Assembly: GCA_009921765.1 (NCBI GenBank)
Contig: RFXC01000099.1
Location: forward strand, 1 to 14,952
Length of the DNA stretch: 14,952 bases
Source of the DNA: Betaproteobacteria bacterium
Lineage (GTDB): Bacteria; Pseudomonadota; Gammaproteobacteria; Burkholderiales; Burkholderiaceae
Reading direction: 5' to 3'
Shown here: piece by piece, positions 1-7,259 of the stretch
Position numbering within the stretch: the stretch's first letter is position 1
How the letters are laid out: each line of letters opens with the position of its first letter
The notes under the pieces: generated by a model
Databases searched by the model: none
What the model saw: only the letters and a program-made list of their open reading frames with translations
What the model was told of the DNA's origin: nothing
Translations under genes and position numbers: made by a program

Positions 1-504
1 CGGCGGCAACCTCCGGATCAGAGCAACAGGCGCCACGAGCGACATCACGCTGGGCGACTTGGCAGCTGCCTCGGGCAGCGCCGCAATCGTTGCCGGGCGC
101 AGCATTCTGGATGCCGATACGCTCACCGGTACGCCGCTTGCAAGCGATAGCGATCGGGACATCACCGCCGCCTCCGTCAGACTCACCGCAGCGGGTTCGG
201 TGGGCGTGTTGGGCGCGAGCGCCAATGCGATCGAGACCGAGGCGGTCACGCTGGCCGCCGCGGCAGCAGCGGGCGGCATCAACATCATCGACGAAACGGC
301 ACTCACCATCGGTTCGGTGCCCTCGGTCGAGGTGAACCGGGTAACCAACACGGGCAGCGTCACCGCCGAGCCTGCAACGGCCGAGGCGGCGTTGGCCGGC
401 TTGAGCACGGCGGCATCGAGCAACGGCAGCATCGTGGCCCGTGCGACGGCGCTCACGGTCAGCAACGCGGTGAGCGCGAACGGTTCGGGCAACGTGCTGC
501 TGCA
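1..504 (+). repeat. Copy 1 of a 714-bp-period tandem repeat inside the exoprotein gene
   Basis: Bases 1-504 align without gaps to 715-1218 at an offset of 714 bp (238 codons). In the first 60 aligned bases I count seven differences. Shared protein landmarks are TATGATSDITLGD, VAGRSILDAD, SVGVLGASANAIETE and GLSTAASSNGS. The true left boundary of the unit lies upstream of the window. Confidence 0.9.
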
Positions 505-2842
505 GGCCGAGGCGGGAACGCTGGCGGTCAATGCGGCCGTGAACTCGGGAAGCGGCCACATCAGCGTACTGTCGAGCGGGGCGCAGACCTACAGCGCTGC
601 GGGTGACATCACCGCGGGCTCGCGAGTTGAGGGTGCAGCCACAGTGCGCGGCACGGTCGATATCGAGGCCGCCGCGTCCATCACCATGAATGCGGGTACC
701 GAGTTCGCAACCGACGGCGGCAACCTCCGGATCACCGCAACGGGTGCAACGAGCGACATCACGCTGGGCGATGTGGCAGCTGCTTCGGGCAGCGTCGCAA
801 TCGTGGCCGGGCGCAGCATTCTGGATGCCGATGCGCTCACCGGTACGCCGCTCGCCAACGACAGCGATCTGGACATCACGGCCTCCTCCCTCAGGCTCAC
901 CGCAGCAGGCTCGGTGGGTGTGCTGGGCGCAAGCGCGAACGCAATCGAGACCGAGGTGGTCACGCTGGCCGCAGCGGCTGCGGCGGGCGGGATCAACGTA
1001 CTCGATGTGAGCGCGCTGACAATCGGCGCAGTGCCATCGGTCGCTGTGAATCGTGTGGTGGGCTCCGGCGACGTGACGGCTCTGCCGACCCCAGCGGAAC
1101 GCACGCTGGAAGGTCTGAGCACCGCAGCATCGAGCAACGGCAGCGTTGTGTTGCGCTCGACCCAGCTGACAGTGAGCAAGGCCGTGAGCGCCGGTGGATC
1201 AGGCGATATTGATATCGAGGCCGGTGGGCCAGGCGCTTCGATGGCGATCCTCGCGGACGTACGATCTGCGGGTGGACGGATTACGGCGCGTGCCAGCGAT
1301 TCGGTTCAGGTCGGTTCGCCTGAAACGCCAGGTGTTCAGGTGGCTCCCGGTGCGTCCTCAGGGACCGCGCTGGAATGGGTGGCCGGTGGCCGAATCGTCA
1401 TCGATCCGTCGGCCAACCTGATTGGAGCCGGTGTTCAGAACCCGCTTGTCTTGCCCAAGGTTCTGTTCCGAACAACGACGCCCGGCAGGGATATGGTCAT
1501 TCGGGATCAGCCCGCCACCGGCTCGGACACTGCGCTGCAGCTCGTGGTGCAGGGAGGGTTCGACACTGCGATTCGGGGCTTTGACACGCTGATGCTGGGT
1601 GGCCCGGAGAAACTCGGCGAGATCCGTTTCGAGAATGTGCCCACCCTCGAGTTTGGTGGGCGGGTTGAGTTCAACAGCCCCGTCGACTTGACTGCCAACA
1701 CGATCGTCGAGTCCAAGGGTGTGCTGCTCGCGGCAGGACCGAGCTCGGTCAGTTCCGATTCGTCTGCCACGCTCCTGCTGCGTCCGGTGAACCAGTCGGA
1801 TGCGATTCGGATTGGCGGCGAGACACCCGCACGCAACGGCGAATACGTGGTCGACGACGCAACGCTTTCAGCCATCGGCACGTATAGCGGGAGAGTGATC
1901 GTCGGTTTCGATACGACGAATGGTGCAGGTGGTCGAGGCCCGGTCACTGTCAGCGGCAGAGTCGACTTGAAGAGTCCGCTGACCGTCTACGGTCAGAGCC
2001 TGGTGATGGAGGCCGGCTCCCGTCTGTCTGCCGTTGACCTGCAGGTACGGTTGACGGGTGACGCCTCGATTTCCGAATTGCGGTCAGACCAGTCGATCGC
2101 GCTGCAAAGCTCGGGCGGGTCCATCCGGTCGGTGAACTCCAGCGTGCTGAACATCGGCAGCCTGACCGATGGGCAGGTACCGATGTTTGTGCTGTCCGGA
2201 CGCGGAGCGGCGATCGGATCGGGCGACGCCGTCTTGAGGGCGGCTGCGAGCGCGGTCAATGTCAGGGTCCCCAGCGGCGTGGCGGATCCTGTCCGACTCG
2301 CCGACGGGCGAACGCACTATTTCGGGCAGGACACCGAAGGCGGACGTTATCTGATGCTGGAGGTCACGGCACAGACATTCCGCCACAACCCCGCCATCCA
2401 GGATACTGCGGGTGACGGCTGGCAGTACGTGCAATCGGGCCGGGTCTCGTCGATTCAGCGGACAGACTTTTCCAGCGCTTCCCTGCTCGCCAGCCTGCGC
2501 TCGGCGGTTGCCCTCCCCCCGAGCTCATCCGGGGCTCCGGTCGGGTTTGTGCCGGTGCTCAAGCAGCTCAATGAAGGGACCCGCAGATACCTGGAGACGA
2601 TTGCGACCTCCCCCCCTTCCGGGTTGTATTCATCTGGCATCGGGAGTCGTGACCGCGATGACGTTCTTCCGCTCGATGACTTGTTCGACCCCCTCGCAGC
2701 CGACCACCAGGACAACCCCGCGCGACTTGAGAACGCCTGGCTGCTGGGATCACATTCCTACGTACCGATGGCGACCGGAATCGACGCCGGCGGATCGCGC
2801 ACATCCAACCTATGGACTGATGATGATGAATTGGCCATTTGA
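2..2842 (+). CDS. Filamentous-haemagglutinin-like beta-helical exoprotein, C-terminal part (5' truncated)
   Basis: The frame is open from the first bases of the window, so the start codon and any secretion domain lie upstream. The visible 946 residues are rich in Ala, Gly, Ser, Val and Thr, with short alternating strand patterns such as GSVAIVAGRSI, ALTVS and GDVTAL, as in right-handed beta-helix adhesins secreted by two-partner systems. Two copies of a 238-residue unit (about residues 1-168 and 239-406) are separated by a less conserved stretch. After roughly residue 420 the sequence is non-repetitive, with strand-rich segments and a motif (IRIGGETPARNGEYVV) common in large haemagglutinin-like proteins. 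The acidic tail ends TDDDELAI and shows no autotransporter beta-barrel, so release through a separate TpsB-type pore would be needed; none is in the window. The stop overlaps the start of the lipoprotein gene, which suggests co-expression. The family is inferred from composition and repeat style; the ligand is unknown. Confidence 0.75.
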   Translation, partial: GGNLRIRATGATSDITLGDLAAASGSAAIVAGRSILDADTLTGTPLASDSDRDITAASVRLTAAGSVGVLGASANAIETEAVTLAAAAAAGGINIIDETALTIGSVPSVEVNRVTNTGSVTAEPATAEAALAGLSTAASSNGSIVARATALTVSNAVSANGSGNVLLQAEAGTLAVNAAVNSGSGHISVLSSGAQTYSAAGDITAGSRVEGAATVRGTVDIEAAASITMNAGTEFATDGGNLRITATGATSDITLGDVAAASGSVAIVAGRSILDADALTGTPLANDSDLDITASSLRLTAAGSVGVLGASANAIETEVVTLAAAAAAGGINVLDVSALTIGAVPSVAVNRVVGSGDVTALPTPAERTLEGLSTAASSNGSVVLRSTQLTVSKAVSAGGSGDIDIEAGGPGASMAILADVRSAGGRITARASDSVQVGSPETPGVQVAPGASSGTALEWVAGGRIVIDPSANLIGAGVQNPLVLPKVLFRTTTPGRDMVIRDQPATGSDTALQLVVQGGFDTAIRGFDTLMLGGPEKLGEIRFENVPTLEFGGRVEFNSPVDLTANTIVESKGVLLAAGPSSVSSDSSATLLLRPVNQSDAIRIGGETPARNGEYVVDDATLSAIGTYSGRVIVGFDTTNGAGGRGPVTVSGRVDLKSPLTVYGQSLVMEAGSRLSAVDLQVRLTGDASISELRSDQSIALQSSGGSIRSVNSSVLNIGSLTDGQVPMFVLSGRGAAIGSGDAVLRAAASAVNVRVPSGVADPVRLADGRTHYFGQDTEGGRYLMLEVTAQTFRHNPAIQDTAGDGWQYVQSGRVSSIQRTDFSSASLLASLRSAVALPPSSSGAPVGFVPVLKQLNEGTRRYLETIATSPPSGLYSSGIGSRDRDDVLPLDDLFDPLAADHQDNPARLENAWLLGSHSYVPMATGIDAGGSRTSNLWTDDDELAI
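715..1218 (+). repeat. Copy 2 of the 714-bp-period tandem repeat
   Basis: This is the second, slightly diverged copy of the unit at 1-504, in the same reading frame. Similarity decays after the codons for AVSAGGSGDIDIEA, near 1215. Copy 1 continues into a stretch (about 505-714) with no counterpart after copy 2, so copy 2 is the last and a truncated unit. More copies upstream are likely but cannot be seen. Confidence 0.9.
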
Positions 2843-4421
2843 CTTGAGACGACTGTTTCAACCGCGGAACGTGAGCCGTAGCTTTGGGCGAGCGTTTTCC
2901 CTGAGGCGCTTTCTCGATGTGCCCAAGGCTCTGCGAGCCGCAGGCGCTTCGGTGTTCGCAGCAGTCGTCGTCGCGGGTTGCGGCGGAGGGGGAGGCGGAG
3001 GAGCTAGCGACTTTTTGGTTACCGTTGACGGTTCGACCGCAGCGCTGTCTGGTCGCTTTGAGGGCGGTGACGTTGTCCTCAAGAACCTTTCAGACAATTC
3101 GACCATCTCAATCTCCAGTGTGAGCGGGACTTATCGGATCCCTGGTTTCAAGGACCCAGGATCGAGCTCCGCGGTCATCGTGGATCGGCATCCGATCAAT
3201 CAACTGTGCATCGCCCGAAGCGGTGCGGCCGAACTGTCAATGAGGCTCGAGTGTGTTCCCAAGCGCTTGAACGACACCGGCCTCGTCACCTGCCGGTCAG
3301 GCGCATCCTGTCCAACGGAAGATGCCGGTTCGGGGCGAGATGGCATCACTGCCCAACTACGAAAGGTGGGCAGTGCGCTCAGCCCGTTGGGATTTGATTA
3401 CACGCGTCTCTGCAATAACGGTCAGGAGGAGGGCGGCCCGGAATGCAAGCTGACTGCGGACTCGACGCCGGGCAACGAACTTCGCGACTGGGGTTGCACG
3501 CGCGACAACCATACGGGGCTGGTCTGGCGGGTGGTGGGCTACGGTACCCGCTCAACCTTCGCCGAGGCTCGCGATCTGACCGCAGATCTTCAGAAAAACA
3601 CCTGGTGTGGGCGGGCAGGATGGAATCTGCCCACAGCACACCAACTGCAGTCCGTGTTGAACAGCGCGGGTCCCGTGCAGGGCACGTATCGGATTGCGAC
3701 ATCGTTGGCCTTTTTGCCCTCTTTCAACTTCAGCGCGCGCAACCAGGCGGCCCAGCAAACGCCAACGGACCTGGTTGATATGAGCGGCTTCTGGTCCTCC
3801 GACTCGGCCTTCAACAACGCAGGCAATGCGTGGGCAGTTTCATTCGAAGGTGCAGGTCGCGTCGTGTTGCATCCCGCTGACCGCGCGCTCTATCTCGCGC
3901 CGGTCAGCACAGCCGATTTCCCGCAGCGTTTTTCCGATCCATACCATAGCCTCGATCGCTGGCAATTCGATGCAAAGGCAGGGACGCTCCTTGATCGGCG
4001 GAGCGGATTGATGTGGATGGTCTGCTCCGCAGGGCGCTCGTATAACGCGGCCACCGGCGCGTGTGATGGGGCAGGGGCATTCACCTTTGACCAGGCGCTC
4101 GCCCGTCCGGCCGCTGTCAATGCAGGCGCTGCGGCGGTGAACGGCGGCTACGCCGACTGGCGGCTACCCAACCGTGCCGAGCTGGGCAGTTTGATCGACC
4201 ACCAGCAGCGGGCGCCGGCGGTCAGCAGCGATAACGCACTAACGCTGGCCTTGCGTCAGGATCTGGGCGTCAGTCCGGGGGCCTACTGGACATCATCATG
4301 GGTGCCCAGGGCAGGTTCGGGCGGCGACGTCTTCGTGGTTGATTTTGTGGATGGCTTGATTGGTCTGGCGCCACAGCTCGACCTGCAGTTGCGCGTACGT
4401 CTCGTGCGCGATGCGCGCTGA
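2826..4421 (+). CDS. Lipoprotein with two Lcl_C/DUF1566 domains
   Basis: A predicted secreted lipoprotein of about 531 residues. A hydrophobic segment (ASVFAAVVVAGC) ends in a lipobox VAGC at Cys52, followed by a run of seven glycines as a flexible linker. Two DUF1566/Lcl_C-like domains follow, at about residues 218-362 and 380-530. Each has the family pattern: TGLVW...WNLPTAHQL...FWSSD in the first, SGLMW...YADWRLPNRAEL...YWTSS in the second. The domain is named from the Legionella collagen-like protein C-terminus and occurs in surface proteins; its biochemical role is not settled. The start is uncertain. Three consecutive ATGs (2820, 2823, 2826) overlap the exoprotein stop, giving a long basic leader. 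GTG at 2871 or 2919 would give a more usual lipoprotein signal; with 2919 the lipidated Cys would be residue 21. The overlap with the upstream gene suggests translational coupling and a joint surface function. Confidence 0.78.
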   Translation: MNWPFDLRRLFQPRNVSRSFGRAFSLRRFLDVPKALRAAGASVFAAVVVAGCGGGGGGGASDFLVTVDGSTAALSGRFEGGDVVLKNLSDNSTISISSVSGTYRIPGFKDPGSSSAVIVDRHPINQLCIARSGAAELSMRLECVPKRLNDTGLVTCRSGASCPTEDAGSGRDGITAQLRKVGSALSPLGFDYTRLCNNGQEEGGPECKLTADSTPGNELRDWGCTRDNHTGLVWRVVGYGTRSTFAEARDLTADLQKNTWCGRAGWNLPTAHQLQSVLNSAGPVQGTYRIATSLAFLPSFNFSARNQAAQQTPTDLVDMSGFWSSDSAFNNAGNAWAVSFEGAGRVVLHPADRALYLAPVSTADFPQRFSDPYHSLDRWQFDAKAGTLLDRRSGLMWMVCSAGRSYNAATGACDGAGAFTFDQALARPAAVNAGAAAVNGGYADWRLPNRAELGSLIDHQQRAPAVSSDNALTLALRQDLGVSPGAYWTSSWVPRAGSGGDVFVVDFVDGLIGLAPQLDLQLRVRLVRDAR

Positions 4422-4435
4422 GCCGCCCCTGCATG

Positions 4436-4477
4436 CCTCCTGAAGCGGGCCGGCCGGGGGCATCCTGATTCGGGAGG
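4436..4477. terminator. Weak inverted repeat in the convergent gap (possible bidirectional terminator)
   Basis: CCTCCTGAA (4436-4444) can pair with TTCGGGAGG (4469-4477), nine pairs with one G-U, around a 24-base GC-rich loop that contains GGCCGGCC. It lies in the 153-bp gap between the convergent lipoprotein and VOC genes. There is no T-tract on either side, so a factor-independent terminator is only a possibility. Confidence 0.2.
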
Positions 4478-4574
4478 GGTGGAGCCAGTCGAAAATTCGT
4501 GGGTCCGCGTTGATCAGGAGCCCGTGATCGGGTGCACGCCAACCGATCCCCTTGGGCGCGACGCTTTTGCCTGA

Positions 4575-5408
4575 TCAAGAAGGTGTAGCGATCAATTCGA
4601 CTGGCGTGCCGTGAAGATCTGGATGCTCGACCCAAACCGCTGGCAATCCATCCTGCGCATTCGTGTGGCGTACCCGAGCATTTCGACTGAGCAATGCTGA
4701 AGCCGAACCTACCAGATCATCAACCTCGATCGTGACGTACCGTAGACCCGGTTTGCCGGCTTCGCCAGCCTGTATGAGCGTCAGGTCGATATCTCCGATT
4801 GAACACCTCAGTGCCTTGCCCGCGATCCATGGACTGGTAGCGGCCCCGAGACCCTTCGCCCCTAGAAACGCTGAAAACGCACCCGCCGCCGCATCGACAT
4901 CGGATACCACTGCTGTCAGACCTGCGATACGCCTCGCGTCGATACCGGGGGGCCTGTCAATGGCTTGATACGTCACCCCATCAAGCCAGGGATGCAGGTT
5001 CTGAACGAACTCGACCAGAACGCCGCCAAAGCAGGAGGGGTGAATGAAGAACGCCTTCAGATTGGCCAGACGAACCGGCTCCGGACCGCCCAGCACCGGG
5101 ACCCCTTCCTGCCGCAGCGTTCGCATGGCCGACTCGGCGTCATCGACCTCGAACGCGATGTGGTGCAGGCCTTCGCCGTTGCGGGCAACAAAGCGCGCGA
5201 TCAATCCCGTGGGGTCGATCGATTCCATGATCTCGAAGTCGGCCCGTCCAACCCGGCACATGGTGAATCGAAGTCCGAACGACTCGCGTTCTTCGACCGG
5301 CGCGCTGACCGGCGCATGAAGCCAATGCGAGAAATGACCGCTCGCCGTATCAAGCCTGTCCACCGCAACTCCGACCTCGAGCAAACGGCCTGCAACGATT
5401 CCTGACAT
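4575..5408 (-). CDS. Two-domain VOC (glyoxalase-fold) protein, methylmalonyl-CoA epimerase-like
   Basis: A 277-residue vicinal-oxygen-chelate protein with two paired beta-alpha-beta-beta-beta modules, at about residues 8-140 and 160-275. The first module closely follows methylmalonyl-CoA epimerase: IARFVARNGEGLHHIAFEVDD, then a segment ending FFIHP..FGGVLVEFV. His83 and Glu133 match two metal ligands of that family. The first ligand, His in the usual HIGIAV motif, is Glu11 here (LLEVGVAV). The second module lacks both His ligands (Tyr224 at the second position) but keeps a terminal Glu271. The ATG at 5408 is chosen because AGGAG sits eight bases upstream; a TTG at 5444 lies inside the ligase stop and is unlikely. 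It is the second gene of a minus-strand pair with the acyl-CoA ligase, 32 bases downstream of its stop. The substrate is probably a CoA thioester; epimerase, isomerase or lyase activity are all possible. Confidence 0.85.
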   Translation of the reverse strand: MSGIVAGRLLEVGVAVDRLDTASGHFSHWLHAPVSAPVEERESFGLRFTMCRVGRADFEIMESIDPTGLIARFVARNGEGLHHIAFEVDDAESAMRTLRQEGVPVLGGPEPVRLANLKAFFIHPSCFGGVLVEFVQNLHPWLDGVTYQAIDRPPGIDARRIAGLTAVVSDVDAAAGAFSAFLGAKGLGAATSPWIAGKALRCSIGDIDLTLIQAGEAGKPGLRYVTIEVDDLVGSASALLSRNARVRHTNAQDGLPAVWVEHPDLHGTPVELIATPS

Positions 5409-5416
5409 CTTGAAAG

Positions 5417-5421
5417 CTCCT
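5417..5421 (-). promoter_or_regulatory. Ribosome binding site setting the VOC protein start
   Basis: AGGAG on the minus strand, eight bases before the ATG at 5408. It favours that codon over the in-frame TTG at 5444, which overlaps the ligase stop codon. Confidence 0.65.
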
Positions 5422-5440
5422 GAGCGAGCCAAAGGTGCGC

Positions 5441-7057
5441 TCAACGTGAACGGATTCGACCCAGCACCTTTTCCCGGTCCCAGAGCTCGGCACGCGATTC
5501 CTCGGCCTTGCGCTTGAGTAGATATTTCTCGATTTTCTCGGAGGGCGTCTTGGGCAGTCGATCGATAAAGCTTACAAATCGCGGCACCATGAATGCGGCC
5601 ATATGCTCTTCGCAGAACCGTACCAGTTCGATCTCGGTGAGGGTGTAGCCATTTCGCAAAACCACGTAGACCATCACATCGTCCTCGCCGAGTTCAGATG
5701 CGACCGGGACGACCGCAGCCTCGAGAACGGCAGGGTGTTTGCAGATCGACAGTTCGACTTCATACGATGAAATGTTCTCGCCCCGACGGCGAACGGTTTC
5801 TTTCTTGCGATCTACGAAGTACCAATAGCCGTCGGCATCAACATAGCCGCGGTCGCCAGAATGGAACCAGCCGTTGCGCCATGCCGCCATCGTTTCCGCT
5901 GGCATGTCGAGGTAGCCCTGAAACGCCTGCCACGGCTCGCTCGCCCGGATCAGCCACTCGCCGATTTTTCCAGGCGGCAGTTCGATATCGTCATCATCAA
6001 CGACTTTCATTTCGTAGGGCGACACGATGCGACCGCACGTGGGCCACTTGGACGCAGGCGTGGCATCCGTCGCATAGAGCGGGCAGTTCATCTCGGTACT
6101 GCCATATAGCGAGGTGACCTTTGGTCCAAAGCGGCGTTCGAATTCGATCCGTTTTTCATCTGGGAAAGCGGGAACGATGTTGCAGATTCGAAGGCGATTG
6201 TCACGATCCTGATCGGCAGGTGGTGCCTGAATCAGGATGTTCGCCATCGCACCCAGAGCGTTGAATTCGGTGGCACCAAACCTGCGGATATCGGTCCAGA
6301 AATTCGATGCGGAAAATCGGCGGGCAAGCGCAACGCATGCGCCTGACCAGAGGGCTGCGGTGAGGGTGACGCGCAGTGCGTTGGCATGGAAGAGCGGCAG
6401 ACAGGTGTACAGCACATCATCCGGCGTGTACTGCAACTGCTGAGCCATCGTGAGACCTCCCGACTGCTCCTGGGCGTGGCTGCACATCGCGCCCTTGGAC
6501 GGACCAGTCGTGCCCGACGTGTAGAGGATCAGTTGGGTGTCGCAGAAACGCGCTGCGTCGTCTGGAAGGTCGGCATCGCCCGGCGTCCGCAAGGCGTCGA
6601 GCTCGGTCCAGGCGCGTTGGTCCTGCGGCCAGCCAGCGTCCATCGCTCTGGAAGAGCGTCGCACTACGATGGTCTGGATATCTGGCGCTCGATCAAGTAC
6701 GGCAGGTATGAGATCGTCGTCGACGATCAGAACGGATGATCGCGAGTGACGCAGAAAGTAGGCGAGCAGGTCTCCCTTGGCCGCGGCATTCACCGGGACC
6801 GCAACCGCGCCAAGCATCCCGAGCGCGAACAGGGTCCAGACCATGTCCGGATGATTGTTCATGAGCACAGCCACATGCCCGCCGTGCCGCACACCGATGC
6901 CGCGTAAACCCCGCGCCAGCCGACGCGACTCAAGCAAGGCGTCGGAATAGCTGAAGCGGCTGTCATCAAACAGCAGGAACGGACGGTCGCCCTGTCTCGC
7001 CGCCTGTTCGAAAAGGGCGCGGCCAAAAGTCCTGTCTGTAATTGGAAGTTCAAGCAT
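5441..7057 (-). CDS. AMP-forming acyl-CoA synthetase (CaiC/fatty-acyl-CoA ligase type)
   Basis: A 538-residue member of the ANL superfamily that should activate a carboxylic acid to its CoA thioester with ATP in the cytoplasm. The phosphate-binding loop LYTSGTTGPSKGAM is at 178-191, the adenylate motif YGSTE at 318-322, the hinge region HSGDRGYVDADGYWYFVDRKK at about 399-419 followed by the GEN motif, and the catalytic lysine of the C-terminal lid at Lys508 (TPSEK). All core motifs look intact and the length is usual. The closest subgroup by eye is the crotonobetaine/carnitine-CoA ligase (CaiC) and medium/long-chain acyl-CoA synthetase group; the substrate is unknown. The ATG at 7057 has only a weak upstream GAG. 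A 12-bp palindrome occupies the ribosome-binding region. It is the first gene of the minus-strand unit, divergent from the transporter operon, and likely supplies the CoA ester on which that operon acts. Confidence 0.95.
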   Translation of the reverse strand: MLELPITDRTFGRALFEQAARQGDRPFLLFDDSRFSYSDALLESRRLARGLRGIGVRHGGHVAVLMNNHPDMVWTLFALGMLGAVAVPVNAAAKGDLLAYFLRHSRSSVLIVDDDLIPAVLDRAPDIQTIVVRRSSRAMDAGWPQDQRAWTELDALRTPGDADLPDDAARFCDTQLILYTSGTTGPSKGAMCSHAQEQSGGLTMAQQLQYTPDDVLYTCLPLFHANALRVTLTAALWSGACVALARRFSASNFWTDIRRFGATEFNALGAMANILIQAPPADQDRDNRLRICNIVPAFPDEKRIEFERRFGPKVTSLYGSTEMNCPLYATDATPASKWPTCGRIVSPYEMKVVDDDDIELPPGKIGEWLIRASEPWQAFQGYLDMPAETMAAWRNGWFHSGDRGYVDADGYWYFVDRKKETVRRRGENISSYEVELSICKHPAVLEAAVVPVASELGEDDVMVYVVLRNGYTLTEIELVRFCEEHMAAFMVPRFVSFIDRLPKTPSEKIEKYLLKRKAEESRAELWDREKVLGRIRSR

Positions 7058-7058
7058 G

Positions 7059-7070
7059 TCGAGATCTCGA
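7059..7070. promoter_or_regulatory. 12-bp perfect palindrome just upstream of the ligase start
   Basis: TCGAGATCTCGA is its own reverse complement and ends one base before the ligase ATG, covering the place where a ribosome binding site is expected. It could be an operator or affect translation; it could also be chance. Confidence 0.3.
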
Positions 7071-7130
7071 TTGCGCGGGCGTACTGATCGCCTCGAAGCA
7101 CCTGAATTGCCCGCATCGCATCGCGATGTC

Positions 7131-7145
7131 GGAAAACGGTTTTCC
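7131..7145. promoter_or_regulatory. Candidate operator: 15-bp inverted repeat in the divergent promoter region
   Basis: GGAAAAC-G-GTTTTCC has perfect 7-bp arms around one base. It lies five bases upstream of a TTGACA hexamer and between the divergent ligase and transporter genes. A second perfect palindrome, CATCGCGATG, is at 7119-7128. Their position suits a dimeric regulator such as a TetR-, MarR- or GntR-type protein controlling both units, but no regulator gene is in the window. Confidence 0.45.
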
Positions 7146-7150
7146 CGTGG

Positions 7151-7179
7151 TTGACAGCAATTCTGGCCGCTCTTAGTTT
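7151..7179 (+). promoter_or_regulatory. Candidate sigma-70 promoter for the transporter/catabolic operon
   Basis: A perfect TTGACA (7151-7156) is followed after 17 bases by TAGTTT (7174-7179), which matches the -10 consensus at only three of six positions. It lies about 80 bases before the first gene of the rightward operon. The -35 and spacing are good, the -10 is poor, so an activator may be needed if this is the promoter. Confidence 0.4.
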
Positions 7180-7246
7180 AGCGACAGAAAAACAAATCCA
7201 ATATCCGGATCCTGCCCGAACCGTTCCGGTTGTACATCCACCACTC

Positions 7247-7252
7247 AGGGAG
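7247..7252 (+). promoter_or_regulatory. Ribosome binding site setting the substrate-binding protein start
   Basis: AGGGAG seven bases before ATG 7260. It decides against the in-frame TTG at 7230, which would also push the twin-arginine motif ten residues further from the N-terminus. Confidence 0.7.
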
Positions 7253-7259
7253 ACACCGC

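Larger units (their letters stand above)
7058..7259. other. Divergent intergenic control region
   Basis: This is the longest gene-free stretch (202 bp). It contains palindromes at 7059-7070, 7119-7128, 7131-7145 and 7203-7210 (ATCCGGAT), a short inverted repeat AACCG-TTC-CGGTT starting at 7219, the TTGACA hexamer at 7151, and the ribosome binding site at 7247. No small reading frame with a convincing start was seen. Confidence 0.7.

Noticed and set aside
589..1179. Open frame on the minus strand within the exoprotein repeats (196 codons)
   Set aside because: It is an antisense shadow of an Ala/Val/Thr-rich repetitive gene. It has no recognisable domain, and GC-rich repeats keep stop codons rare.
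1..1218. Repeat region as a CRISPR array or insertion sequence
   Set aside because: The repeat is long, in-frame and coding, with a 714-bp period and no spacers, inverted termini or transposase.
2412..2819. In-frame upstream extension of the lipoprotein to a start near 2412
   Set aside because: This would lie entirely within the exoprotein frame, is Arg/Pro/Ser-rich without a fold, and would bury the lipoprotein signal about 190 residues inside the protein.
4422..4574. Small gene or RNA in the convergent gap
   Set aside because: No reading frame with a plausible start and ribosome binding site and no recognisable RNA fold was seen, only a weak inverted repeat.
5409..5444. TTG start for the VOC protein at 5444
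   Set aside because: It overlaps the ligase stop codon, while ATG 5408 has a well-placed AGGAG and begins directly before the VOC fold.
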